Positions 52,983-61,592 of a DNA stretch of 64,000 bases are shown one piece after another. The notes under the pieces were generated by a model. It did no database searches and was not told where the DNA came from. It saw nothing but the letters and a program-made list of their open reading frames with translations. The stretch is from positions 124,001-188,000 of the forward strand of contig CAVZKY010000032.1 of the NCBI GenBank assembly GCA_963775825.1. The letters run 5' to 3'. Each line of letters opens with the position of its first letter. Position 1 is the stretch's first letter. The stretch comes from Bog-532 sp963775825 (GTDB lineage Bacteria; Actinomycetota; Actinomycetes; Streptosporangiales; Streptosporangiaceae). The position numbers and the translations under genes were made by a program.

Positions 52983-53341
52983 GGCTGTCTCCTCCCAGGC
53001 GGTGCCTGCTCCGACAGCGCCGGGGGTCTCGGGTAATGCGGCACCTCGCGGGTGTTATTCAAGCCTCTGCCGCTGCGCGGGCGCGACTAGCGCCAAAAGG
53101 CATTGCGCCGCAGGGACCAACGCCCCTCTTTGGCCACAACTACCGGGCCGCGGTGGGGCCTTGTCCCGGCCGCTGCGCAGCGGCCTCTGCTCTCCAGTGT
53201 TCGTCGCTCTTGCCTGAATTGTCTATTAAGAATTAAGTTCAACACTTAAGCGAACGTTTGACGGTGGCCCGGGACCAGGGTGTATCCCCGCCAAGCGCAC
53301 GGAAGGGTTAGCACCCCGCGCGGGAACCCGGCCGTGCCCTG
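52983..53341. other. Promoter region of the ethylmalonyl-CoA operon
   Basis: No gene. An AT-richer stretch at 53210-53255 is a likely promoter position for the leftward ccr operon. No cobalamin riboswitch-like B12 box was seen. The tandem array starts directly to the right. Confidence 0.4.
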
Positions 53342-53550
53342 GTGTACCGGACGCCGACCGGTGCCCCCGTGCGCCGACCCGTGCCCCGGACGCCGACCGG
53401 TGCCCCCGGACGCCGACCGGTGCCCCCCGTGCGCCGGCCCGTGCCCCGGACGCCGGCCCGTGCCCCGGACGCCGGCCCGTGCCCCGGACGCCGGCCCGTG
53501 CCCCGGACGCCGGCCCGTGCCCCGGACGCCGGCCCGTGCCCCATGCGCCC
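53342..53550. repeat. 19-bp minisatellite upstream of ccr
   Basis: Five perfect copies of GTGCCCCGGACGCCGGCCC at 53441-53535, flanked at left by about five diverged copies (53342-53440; ACC/CGG variants). The 19-base period is not a multiple of three, so it is unlikely to code although both strands stay open. Contiguous units without spacers exclude CRISPR. Confidence 0.9.
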
Positions 53551-53759
53551 GCCGCCAGCCCTGGATCACCTGACCGATCTCGGCCAGCCCAAGGGGCGAT
53601 TGTCCCGTTGCCCGTGAGCCGCCACGTTGCCGCGCGTTGACAGCTCGCTCATCTCCGGTGGCCTTCGGCGTGCCGATCAGCTCCCTGCCCAGGACCTGCG
53701 CGGGGCTGGCCAACGCCCGGAGCGTTACCTCATCCTGCCGGGCGGCGCTCACCGGGTTC

Positions 53760-53891
53760 CGCTCCTTCGTCACCTACCAGCCGACCAGCCGGTTCTGGGC
53801 GTTCCAGGGCATCGAGACCGGCGTCTTCGCCGTCCTCGCGGCCATCCTGCTGACCGTGACCGCCGTCGTGCTGATCCGCGGGGACGCCTGA
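53760..53891 (+). pseudogene. C-terminal fragment of a membrane (ABC-permease-like) protein
   Basis: The frame ending at 53891 reads F-V-T-Y-Q-P-T-S-R-F-W-A-F-Q-G-I-E-T-G-V and one membrane segment ending R-G-D-A. This pattern resembles the final segment of actinobacterial ABC-2-type permeases as I recall them. No earlier part is recognisable, so it is a remnant. Confidence 0.35.
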
Positions 53892-54040
53892 CCTCAGCTC
53901 GCCGCGCCGTCGGCGTACCAGCCGATGGCGCGGCGCAGCCGCTGGAGACCGACCCGGATACGGTCCGGCGGCTCGGCGCTGAAGCCAAGGCGGCGCGAGC
54001 TGGCGAGACGCCCATGGGGGCGCCAGCATGCGCCCGGCGG

Positions 54041-55528
54041 TCACTCGGCCGGGCCGATCTCGGCGCCGGCGAGCTCGGCGTAGATGAGGAACTTGAACGG
54101 GTCGAATTGCTGGTACTGCTCCATGAGGCGGTGCAGCGCGGTGCGGCGCAGCCCGGCCAGTGCGGTGCTGGCGGGGTGGCGCAGCAGGCCCGGCTCGATG
54201 ATCTCCAGGGCGAGGGCGTGATCGCCTTGGCCGATGAGGGTGCCGGCGGCGGCGGCGAACTGCTCCGCCCTGCCGCCGGCCAGCAGGTCGAGTGCGGCGG
54301 CTTGCTCGGCCGCGGTCGACGGCTCCAGTCCCCGCCCGTCCAGCGGCCAGTAACCGGTGCGCTGGTGGTAGAGCCGTTCGGTGAAGTGGTCGCGGATCAC
54401 CAGGTAGGGCACGACCGCCGTGGGGTGCTCGCGGAGCACGGCCGGGAGGCTGGCCTCCGCCAGGATGTCCGGCAGGGTGCGGCCGCCGCGGATGCCGTCG
54501 AGCACCTCGCCGTGCAGCTGGGTCAGTGCCGCTTCCAGGCCGGCGACCGCCCCGGCGGTGAAATTTTCGGTCAGCGTGGCGTGGCCGTGGATGAGCAGGC
54601 GGGGCCGCAGGCTGCCGATGAAGGCGAGGGTCTCCAGGAGCCCCTCCGGGGAGCCTTCGCCGGCGAACGGCGCGCCCAGGTAGGGCATCATCACGTCGCC
54701 TACGAACAGCGCGCCGCTCGCCGGAAGGTGGACCAGCAGCGCGTCGCTGGTTTCCCCGCCCGCCGTCGGATAGAGGACGAGCTCGGTGCCACCGATGATC
54801 AGTGGCGTCGGCTGGCTGATCAGCTGGTCGGGGACAACGGATGGCGGGACACCTCCGGCGGTGCCCGCGAAGTAGCGGAACCGTGGCCGCTCCCCCTGCG
54901 CACGGTCCAGTCCGGCGGGGAAACCGGCCTGAGCGATCACCTGGGTGCCGGGCCCGCGCAGCGCGCCCGTGCCGCCGATGTGGTCCCAGTGCGCGTGGGT
55001 GAGGATCAGCCGGCTGATCGCACCGTCAGCGGGCGGGTCAAGGGCACCGAGCGCGGCCTTGACCCGGTCCTCGCTGGTGCCTGCGTCGATCGCGACAACG
55101 CCGTCGCTGGTCGTGATGAACGCCAGATCGCTGAAGTCGTAGCCCTGCGCGACCTGGATACCGGGCGCCGGGCGGAAGATCCTGGGCGAGGTGAAGCGGA
55201 ACCCGTCCTGGGCGGTGGCCGAGAAGCCGCCGAACATCAGCCGCGTGCCGGCCGGAGCCGGGCCGAGCCCCGACTTGCGTTCGGCCTCGGCGGCCTGGTC
55301 ATCCTGGCCCAGCATGGCATGGGCGGCGGCGAGGCCGTGGTGCACCGAGCGCAGCAGCATGGGCGGGAACTGATCCCGGACGGCCAGGACGAACTCCAGG
55401 TCAGCGATGGCGCGAGCGGCCCGTTCCCGGTCCGGCGGCAGCCCGGCCAGGGCCAGCCCGCGGAAGTACTGCGGCGGCCCGAGATCGGTGGCCGCGGCCT
55501 GGTCCAGCTTGGCCAGCGCGGCGTCCAC
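54041..55528 (-). CDS. Alkylsulfatase-like metallo-beta-lactamase-fold hydrolase (N-terminus displaced)
   Basis: 495 codons in this frame; about 75 N-terminal residues lie in another frame up to 55754. Residues 1-90 are helical, TPR-like. The MBL domain has the metal motif T-H-A-H-W-D-H (near residue 178) and later G-G-E-T-S-D, L-F-V-G-D-V and I-H-G-H-A. The C-terminal alkylsulfatase dimerisation domain starts near L-Y-H-Q-R-T-G-Y-W-P-L. The SCP2-like domain of SdsA1-type enzymes is absent. It would hydrolyse an alkyl sulfate or related ester. It follows the DHA2 exporter gene with overlap. Confidence 0.78.
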   Translation of the reverse strand: MDAALAKLDQAAATDLGPPQYFRGLALAGLPPDRERAARAIADLEFVLAVRDQFPPMLLRSVHHGLAAAHAMLGQDDQAAEAERKSGLGPAPAGTRLMFGGFSATAQDGFRFTSPRIFRPAPGIQVAQGYDFSDLAFITTSDGVVAIDAGTSEDRVKAALGALDPPADGAISRLILTHAHWDHIGGTGALRGPGTQVIAQAGFPAGLDRAQGERPRFRYFAGTAGGVPPSVVPDQLISQPTPLIIGGTELVLYPTAGGETSDALLVHLPASGALFVGDVMMPYLGAPFAGEGSPEGLLETLAFIGSLRPRLLIHGHATLTENFTAGAVAGLEAALTQLHGEVLDGIRGGRTLPDILAEASLPAVLREHPTAVVPYLVIRDHFTERLYHQRTGYWPLDGRGLEPSTAAEQAAALDLLAGGRAEQFAAAAGTLIGQGDHALALEIIEPGLLRHPASTALAGLRRTALHRLMEQYQQFDPFKFLIYAELAGAEIGPAE

Positions 55529-55754
55529 ATCCTCGCCCAGCCGGGCCTGGAAGAACCCGGCGAGCGTGAGCGGCAGCGCCGCGCCTGGCTGGGCGTCGGC
55601 CAGCTCGGCGAAGTAACGGTATCCCTCGCCGTCCGCGCCGGCCAGCCGCGAGCCTGGTGGCGAGGGTGATCGTGGTGGCCCGGTCGGCGCCAGGCCAGCG
55701 GGCCGCTGTCTTGAGTGATTCGATGCCGCGGTCGAGGGTGATCGATCCGGTCAT
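55529..55754 (-). pseudogene. Displaced N-terminus of the alkylsulfatase-like gene
   Basis: ATG 55754 overlaps the exporter stop (ATGA) and reads M-T-G-S-I-T-L-D-R-G-I-E-S-L-K-T-A-A-R-W to T-R-L-A-A-G, then the natural continuation A-D-G-E-G-Y-R-Y-F-A-E-L-A lies in the next frame. An extra base near 55640-55660 explains it. Real frameshift or sequence error cannot be told apart. Confidence 0.7.
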
Positions 55755-57313
55755 GCCAGTGCTCCCTCGGAGGTGAGTTGGGCTGTTTCGGCTTCATCGG
55801 ACGCCGGGGCTGCTGGCTGGGCGGGCAGGAACAGGACGGCCAGGACGGCCCCCACGGCGGCCACACCCGCGGCGACGAGGCAGCTGATGGTCAGGCCGCG
55901 CAGGAACGCGCTGGCGGCGGTGTGCTGCAGTGCCTGCCCGAGGCCCGGGTGGCCGAGGGCCGCGATCTGGCCGGCGGCCACGTACGCGGCGCCGACGGAC
56001 TGGTGCGCGATCGCCGCGACCGGGCCGGGCACACCCGCCGGCAGGGTGGCGGTCAGCCGCGATCCGTAAATGGATGCGTAGACACTGCCGATCACGGCCA
56101 CGCCGAGCGTGCCGCCCACCAGCCTGGTGGAGTCGTTCACGGCCGAGCCGACGCCTGCCTTGCGCCGCGAGATGGCGCCCATGATGGATTCCGTGGCGGG
56201 CGCCGAGGTCAGGCCCATGCCGAGCCCGTACACCACCATCTGGACCGCGATGATGCGGTAACTGATCGTCGCGCTGGTGGTCGCCGCCACCCACCCGTAG
56301 AACGCGGCCATCGCGACGAGCCCGACGGTGACGATGAGCTTGGTCCCGGCCCTTACGGCGAGCTGAGTCCCCGCGACCGATCCGGCGCCAACCGACAGCG
56401 CCACCGGGAGCAGGTGAACACCGGCTGAGAGCGGGCCATAGCCCCTGACGACCTGGAAGTACTGCGTCATCAGGAAGATGAAGCCGAACAGGGTAAAGAA
56501 CGACACCGTGACCGCGCCGCTGGCCGCGCTGAACCGAAGGTTGCGGAAGAGCCGCACATCGAGCATCGGGTGCGCGGCCCGCCGCTCCCGCACGATGAAC
56601 GCGGCGAGCAGGACCGCCGAGGCGGCAAAGCCGGCCAGGCTGCGCCCGGCTGCCCATCCGTAGGCCGGCGCCTCGATGATGGTGAAGACTCCCAGGGCCA
56701 TGGCTGCCGACGAAAGCACGAGGCCGGGGACGTCAGGAGCGGCCGCGTCCGGGGCCTTCGACGCGGGAACGGCGACCGCCACGAGGACAGCGGCGGCCGC
56801 CGCGACCGGCGCCATGGCGATGAAGATGCTGGCCCAGCTGAAGTGCTCGAGCAGCCAGCCGCCGACGATCGGCCCCATCGCGATGGCCACACCCGCGATC
56901 GCGCCCCACAAGCCGATCGCCCGAGCGCGTTCCTTTCGCTCAGTGAAGACGTTGGAGATCAGCGAGAGCGTCGCCGGGAATGTCATGGCGGCGCCCAGTC
57001 CCATCACGGACCTGGCCGCGATGAGCTGCGCCGGGTCGGTCGTGAAGCCGCCGGCCAGGCTGGCGGTCCCGAACACAGCCAGTCCAGCCAGCAGCATGCG
57101 CTTGCGGCCGAACCGGTCGGACAGGCTGCCGAAGGTGAGCAGCAGCGCGGCGAAGACGAGGTTGTAGGAATCGACGACCCACTGCAGCTGAGTGGTGGTG
57201 GCATGCAGTTCGCGCACCAGGGCGGGAAGCGCCACGTTGACCAGGGTCGTATCCAGGTTGATGAGGAACGCTGCGAGCAGCAGCGCGATGAGAATCATGG
57301 GCTTGGATCGCAT
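55751..57313 (-). CDS. MFS transporter, DHA2 drug:H+ antiporter type
   Basis: 520 residues from ATG 57313, with GAAGGCG upstream; a longer frame is open. About 14 membrane segments are seen. Motifs: L-D-T-T-L-V-N-V-A-L-P in helix 1 (motif D1) and G-S-L-S-D-R-F-G-R-K-R (motif A) between helices 2 and 3. This belongs to the EmrB/QacA-like group that exports drugs and lipophilic compounds. Its stop overlaps the start of the alkylsulfatase-like gene, and the MalT-type regulator lies upstream on the same strand. So a regulator, exporter and hydrolase unit is likely. Confidence 0.92.
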   Translation of the reverse strand: MRSKPMILIALLLAAFLINLDTTLVNVALPALVRELHATTTQLQWVVDSYNLVFAALLLTFGSLSDRFGRKRMLLAGLAVFGTASLAGGFTTDPAQLIAARSVMGLGAAMTFPATLSLISNVFTERKERARAIGLWGAIAGVAIAMGPIVGGWLLEHFSWASIFIAMAPVAAAAAVLVAVAVPASKAPDAAAPDVPGLVLSSAAMALGVFTIIEAPAYGWAAGRSLAGFAASAVLLAAFIVRERRAAHPMLDVRLFRNLRFSAASGAVTVSFFTLFGFIFLMTQYFQVVRGYGPLSAGVHLLPVALSVGAGSVAGTQLAVRAGTKLIVTVGLVAMAAFYGWVAATTSATISYRIIAVQMVVYGLGMGLTSAPATESIMGAISRRKAGVGSAVNDSTRLVGGTLGVAVIGSVYASIYGSRLTATLPAGVPGPVAAIAHQSVGAAYVAAGQIAALGHPGLGQALQHTAASAFLRGLTISCLVAAGVAAVGAVLAVLFLPAQPAAPASDEAETAQLTSEGALA

Positions 57314-57513
57314 AGTTTCGCCTTCACGATGGGTCGTTCTGGCCGCGGTAACCGGGTGGTGGCAGCGGAGGCCCGGCCGGGAGCCGATGGCGGGTAACCC
57401 GGCCCGGTGAGCCACGCTCGTTGAGGGAACGTTAAGAATTTCCGCCGCCATAAGGCGTCACCCAAAGGTGGATGGCGGGTGGAATATCGCTGCGCGGTAG
57501 GCCCGCACACGAA

Positions 57514-57616
57514 GGTGCTACGGACGGCCCCGGGCGCGGTGCTACGCGACGGCCCCGGGCGCGGTGCTACGGGCGGCCTGGGGTGGGGTTGCTACGGGAC
57601 GGCCCCGGGCGCGGTG
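57514..57616. repeat. GC-rich tandem repeat between regulator and exporter genes
   Basis: About four imperfect copies of a 24-27 base unit, GGTGCTACGGGACGGCCCCG followed by GGCGC. It ends at the stop codon of the MalT-type regulator, inside the 300-base gap before the exporter start. Confidence 0.8.
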
Positions 57617-58993
57617 TCAGGGGATCAGGCCGAGCTGCCGGGCCCGTGCGACGGCCTCGGTGCGGTTGGCGGCCCCGAGCTTGCCGAGGATGTGCGTCAC
57701 GTGCTTCTTGACCGTGTCGAGCGCTACCACCAGTTCGTGGGCGATGCGCTGATTGGACCTGCCCGCCGCGAGCAGCCGCAGCACCTCCGCTTCGCGGTCG
57801 GTCAGCGGCTCGGCCAGGCCCGGCAGTGCGGCGGTGGCCCGCCTCGATGACGGCGCGGCGGCTGCCTGACCGCAGGCGCGCAGGAGCCCAGCCAGGTAGT
57901 CCGGGTCGATGTCGCGGGCGGGGGCTCGCTGGTCCTTCCGGGCGGCGGAGAGCCGGTCCAGCAGCGCGCGCATCGGCGCGCCCTCGTCGGCAAAGACCCG
58001 GACGTAGCCCTGCGGGCAGCCGAGCCTGACCGCCTCGGCCAGGGCGCCGAGGGCGCCGCCATGATCGCCGCGGGCGGCCAGCGCCAGCGCCCGCAGCGCC
58101 TGAATCTCGATGACGCTGCCGATGCGGCCCTGGCCCGCCGCGGTGGCCAGCAGCGGCTGTAGCAGCGTGAGTGCCGCGCCGGGGCGGTCCTGGGCGATCA
58201 GCACCCGCGCCAGCACCAGATACGCCGGCTCCCGGGGATAATCCGGCTCGTCCTCTGGGCTGAGCCCAGCCGCCTTCGCCCACTGGCCGGCCGCGGTGAC
58301 ATCGCCCTGGGCCAGCAGCAGCCGGGCCCGCTGGGAGGGCACCGGGTTGAACAGGGCGACCACTTGCGGGCTCAGCTCGACCTGCCGGGCCTCCTCCATC
58401 GCCGCTGTGGCGGCGGCCGCATCACCGTGCGCCTGCCGGATCCGGGCCACAATGGCCAGGCCAGCGGCCAGCGGCGGGGTGAAGGCGAGCTGCCGGCATA
58501 GCGCGATCCCCCGGGTGGCGTGATCAAGGGCGGCGGCCAGCTCGTCCCGCTCGTACAGCACCTCGGCCAGGCCTACATGCGCCATGCCCAGATGGGGCGG
58601 TTGGCTGCTAGCCGCACCGGCGATCTCCAGCGCTTGCCGGTAGGTCGCGAGCGCCGCAGCCAAGTTGCCCTGGGCGCGCTGCACCTGGCCCAGGTCGTGG
58701 CAGACCCGGGTGGCGAGGTAGCCCTCGCCAGCCGCCCGCCGCTCGGCGAGGGCCTCGGCCAGGCTGCGTTCAGCCTGCACGGGCTGGCCGCGGAGCCAGT
58801 CCGCCACGGCCAGGTTGGCGCGGACGAGGGTGCGCAGGTAAAAGTCGCTTTCGCCTAGCTGGGCGCGGGCCCGCCGGTCCCAGTCGACCGCGCCCGCTGC
58901 GTCACCGCGAAGACGCGCGAGCTCGGCACGCAGGAATGCGATCCCCGCGGGAACGTTGGCCAGGACGCCCCCCGCCAGCCGCCGGCGGCTCAT
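57617..58993 (-). CDS. C-terminal part of MalT-type LuxR regulator (TPR and LuxR HTH)
   Basis: Frame two of the MalT-like regulator, 458 codons if started at ATG 58993, though it is really a continuation of the upstream frame. It contains TPR-like helices (R-R-A-R-A-Q-L-G-E-S-D-F-Y, R-V-C-H-D-L-G-Q-V-Q-R-A-Q-G-N-L) and a LuxR HTH at the end (EPLTDREAEVLRLLAAGRSN, ALDTVKKHVTHILGKLGAAN). Without the N-terminal ATPase it could still bind DNA if a start existed; none of quality is seen. Confidence 0.82.
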   Translation of the reverse strand: MSRRRLAGGVLANVPAGIAFLRAELARLRGDAAGAVDWDRRARAQLGESDFYLRTLVRANLAVADWLRGQPVQAERSLAEALAERRAAGEGYLATRVCHDLGQVQRAQGNLAAALATYRQALEIAGAASSQPPHLGMAHVGLAEVLYERDELAAALDHATRGIALCRQLAFTPPLAAGLAIVARIRQAHGDAAAATAAMEEARQVELSPQVVALFNPVPSQRARLLLAQGDVTAAGQWAKAAGLSPEDEPDYPREPAYLVLARVLIAQDRPGAALTLLQPLLATAAGQGRIGSVIEIQALRALALAARGDHGGALGALAEAVRLGCPQGYVRVFADEGAPMRALLDRLSAARKDQRAPARDIDPDYLAGLLRACGQAAAAPSSRRATAALPGLAEPLTDREAEVLRLLAAGRSNQRIAHELVVALDTVKKHVTHILGKLGAANRTEAVARARQLGLIP

Positions 58994-60386
58994 GGGGCTG
59001 GCCGCCGCTAGCGGCGAAGGCGCGCTCAGCGTCGTCCAGCAGGGGCTCGATCGCTTCCAGCTGGCCGCTGACGACGGCGCTGAAACCCCGGGCGAGGCAC
59101 AGGCGCGGCCGGGCGCGCAGCAACTCCACGGGCAACATGGAAAGCCAGCGGCGCAGAGTCACGCCCTCGCTGCGGCGAAGCAGCGAATCGACGTACCGCT
59201 CGACCAGCTGGGCCGCCCAGGCCGCGTCCCTGGCCGCCAGCGCGTGCCGCACCGCATCATCGCCCAGATCATGCTCATCGAACCAGGCGGCTGCGGCCCG
59301 GTGCAGTTCTGGCACCCGGCCGGGCTGGTCCTGCTCCAGGCGGGCGCGGAGCAGATCGGCGAACAGATGGTGGTAGCGCCACCAGCCGCGCACCTCATCC
59401 AGCGGCACCAGGAACAGGCCCGCCTGCTCGATGTCGTGCAGCATCGCCTGGCTACCGGACCGGCCGGTGACCGCATCACACAGCTCCCCCGACAGCCGCT
59501 CCAGCACCGAGGTCTCCAGCAAGAACGCACGCACCTGCCCGGGCTGGCCGTCGAGGACCTCATCAGCCAGGTAGTCCAGCACGAAGCGATGGCTGCCGCT
59601 GAACGCCGCGACAAACCCGGCGGTATCCGTGCGCCCCCGCAACGACAGCGCGGCCAGCTGCAGCCCCGCCGCCCACCCCTCGGTGCGGGCCGTCAGCGCC
59701 ACCACCGCAGCGTCCGGCAGGACCGGCCCAGCCGCACCCAGCAGCGCCGCCGCCTCCTCGGTGGTGAAGCGGAGCTCGGCGGCGCGCAGCTCAGCCAGCT
59801 GGCCGCGGGCCCGCAGCCGCGCCAGCGGCAGCGGCGGGTCAGCCCGGCCGGACACCGCCAATAGCAGGCCCGGTGGCAGGTTCTCCAGCAAAAACGCCAC
59901 CGACTCGTGCACCGGCCCGGAGTCGACCAGGTGGTAATCGTCGAGGACCAGCAGCACCTCATCCCGGCCGGGCTGGGCGGCCAGCTCGTTGATCAAAGCC
60001 GTCACAAACCCGTCAAACGAACGCGGGGGCGGCGGCCCGAGCAGCGGGCCCAGGTGCCCGGCGATCCCGGGTTGGGCCCGGTCCAGCGCAGCGACCACGT
60101 AGCGCCAGAACCGGGCCGGGTCGTTGTCGCCGGCATCCAGGCCCAGCCACGCCACCGGCCGCCTGCCACTACGAGCCCAGTCGGCCAGCAGCGACGTTTT
60201 GCCGAATCCCGCCGGAGCGCACATCAGCACGCGCCCCCGCGCGAGCCCCTCGCTGAGCGCCTGCACCAGGCGCGGGCGCGGCACAAAGCCCGGCTGCGGC
60301 CGGGGCACGTGCAGTTTGGTTGCCAGCAGGGCATCCTGCCCGGAGACGGCGGCCCCGGCCGGGGCCGCCGCAGGCGCGTCAGCCAT
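58902..60386 (-). CDS. N-terminal part of MalT-type LuxR regulator (ATPase), frame broken at a G6 run
   Basis: 494 codons. A-P-A-G-F-G-K-T-S-L-L-A-D-W (Walker A, residues 57-70) and L-L-V-L-D-D-Y-H-L-V (Walker B) mark a MalT/LAL ATPase; W-W-R-Y-H-H-L-F-A-D-L-L (near 315) is characteristic. The natural protein passes from A-A-S-G-G-Q-P into the other frame near 58968-58973, a run of six C (G on the coding strand). One base fewer there restores a single protein of about 900 residues. It lies upstream of the exporter and hydrolase genes, probably their regulator. Confidence 0.88.
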   Translation of the reverse strand: MADAPAAAPAGAAVSGQDALLATKLHVPRPQPGFVPRPRLVQALSEGLARGRVLMCAPAGFGKTSLLADWARSGRRPVAWLGLDAGDNDPARFWRYVVAALDRAQPGIAGHLGPLLGPPPPRSFDGFVTALINELAAQPGRDEVLLVLDDYHLVDSGPVHESVAFLLENLPPGLLLAVSGRADPPLPLARLRARGQLAELRAAELRFTTEEAAALLGAAGPVLPDAAVVALTARTEGWAAGLQLAALSLRGRTDTAGFVAAFSGSHRFVLDYLADEVLDGQPGQVRAFLLETSVLERLSGELCDAVTGRSGSQAMLHDIEQAGLFLVPLDEVRGWWRYHHLFADLLRARLEQDQPGRVPELHRAAAAWFDEHDLGDDAVRHALAARDAAWAAQLVERYVDSLLRRSEGVTLRRWLSMLPVELLRARPRLCLARGFSAVVSGQLEAIEPLLDDAERAFAASGGQPHEPPAAGGGRPGQRSRGDRIPACRARASSR

Positions 60387-60501
60387 CGGGGGACCTACCG
60401 CTCAGCCGGCCAGCGAGCCTCGGTCCGGCTGCTGGACGCGGCCATTCTACGGCCTGGCTCTGCCCACGTGCTTGGCCTCGAAGTTGCTCAACAGAAACGC
60501 C

Positions 60502-61440
60502 TCAGCCGGTCGTCCAAGGCCGGAGCTTGCCGGGGTTGCGTACGGCCCAGATGCGGGTGATCCGGTCCGCTGGGATGTCGAACGCAAACACCGTCACGGT
60601 GACGCCGTCCTGCTGGGCCACCAGACCGGGCTGACCGTTGACCGTGCGCTCCAGGAACGTCAGGTTGCCGGATGCCCGGGCGGCCAGATCGACCAGGTAG
60701 CGCGCGATCTGCTCGGCGCCTTCGATGGGGCGCAGATGGGCGCTGACGAGGCCGCCACCGTCGGCGGTCACCGTGGCGCCGGGGTCGAGGAGGCCGATGA
60801 GGGCGTTGATGTCCTTGGCTTCCCAGGCCCGCTTAAAGTCCCTGACGAGGCGCCCCTGCCGGGGGGCCTGGGCCGGCGGAGCCTGGGAGGCGCGGACGCG
60901 GCGGCGGCCTGAGGAGGCGAGCTGGCGACATGCCGCCGGCGTGCGGCCGACGATCTGGCCCACTTCGGCGAAGGAGTAGCGGAAGACGTCGTGCAGGATG
61001 AACGCGACCCGCTCGGCCGGGGTCATCGATTCAAGCACGACGAGGAAGGCCATGCTGACCGACTCGTCGAGCGTCACCCGGTCGGCCGGGTCGGGGGTAG
61101 TGTCGCCCGGCTGCCCGCCGGGCCACTCCGCCGGTTCGGGCAGCGGCTCGGGGATCCATTCGCCCACGTAGCGCTCCCGCCGGGCGCGTGCCGAGCCAAG
61201 CAGGTCCAGGCAGATACGGCTGGCGACCGTCGTCAGCCAGGCGCCGGGGGATTCGATGGCCTCCTGCTGCTGCCCGGACAGGGCATACCAGCGGGCGTAG
61301 GTCTCCTGCACGACATCCTCGGCATCGGCCAGCGAGCCCAGCAGCCGGTAGGCGAGGTTGATCAGCTGACGCCGCTCGCCCACGACCGCGTTCAGGCCCG
61401 GGTCGGGCGCGCCGCCTCCTGGCTCAGATTGGTTCCTCAT
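60502..61440 (-). CDS. ECF41-type RNA polymerase sigma factor (SigJ-like)
   Basis: 312 residues. Sigma region 2 (R-R-Q-L-I-N-L-A-Y-R-L-L-G-S-L-A-D-A-E-D-V-V-Q-E-T-Y), region 4 (E-R-V-A-F-I-L-H-D-V-F-R-Y-S-F-A-E-V, V-G-R-T-P-A-A-C-R-Q-L) and a C-terminal SnoaL-like domain (about 190-312) with a final V-R-N-P-G-K-L. The linker motif near Y-V-G-E-W-I-P-E-P-L is typical of ECF41. These sigma factors have their own C-terminal domain instead of an anti-sigma factor. The divergent AhpD-like gene is the conserved target, and both share the palindrome at 61500-61532. This copy, unlike that at 11.2-12.2 kb, is intact. Confidence 0.93.
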   Translation of the reverse strand: MRNQSEPGGGAPDPGLNAVVGERRQLINLAYRLLGSLADAEDVVQETYARWYALSGQQQEAIESPGAWLTTVASRICLDLLGSARARRERYVGEWIPEPLPEPAEWPGGQPGDTTPDPADRVTLDESVSMAFLVVLESMTPAERVAFILHDVFRYSFAEVGQIVGRTPAACRQLASSGRRRVRASQAPPAQAPRQGRLVRDFKRAWEAKDINALIGLLDPGATVTADGGGLVSAHLRPIEGAEQIARYLVDLAARASGNLTFLERTVNGQPGLVAQQDGVTVTVFAFDIPADRITRIWAVRNPGKLRPWTTG

Positions 61441-61499
61441 GGTGCCGTCGGCCTCCGTGGTTCGCAGCTGCCCTCACCAGGTCGACGAGACAGCGCACC

Positions 61500-61532
61500 G
61501 GAATGTGAGGCTGTCGCGTCGCCTGACATTCC
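61500..61532. promoter_or_regulatory. 33-bp near-perfect palindrome between ECF41 sigma and AhpD-like genes
   Basis: GGAATGTGAGGC (61500-61511), nine bases, then GCCTGACATTCC (61521-61532). Eleven of twelve arm positions are complementary. It lies in the centre of the divergent promoter region. On the minus strand TGTCAGG resembles the TGTCA part of ECF41-type -35 elements as I recall them, so mirrored promoters or an operator are possible. Confidence 0.6.
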
Positions 61533-61592
61533 GGACGACCCCATCGTCGTATTGCTGAGGACGACAACAACACCGTCCAGAGAGGAAACACC

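Noticed and set aside
52983..53250. Cobalamin riboswitch before the ethylmalonyl-CoA operon
   Set aside because: The mutase needs B12, but no B12-box-like conserved sequence or extended stem pattern was seen.
53342..53550. CRISPR array
   Set aside because: The units are contiguous 19-bp copies without unique spacers, and no cas genes are present.
53246..53773. A 175-codon minus-strand frame across the 19-bp array
   Set aside because: It exists only because the repeat lacks stop codons; the repeat period is not a multiple of three and the flanks do not look like protein.
58956..59864. Long plus-strand frames opposite the MalT-type regulator
   Set aside because: They mirror the coding strand's GC pattern, are Arg/Gln-rich and have no domain; the regulator frame has clear motifs.
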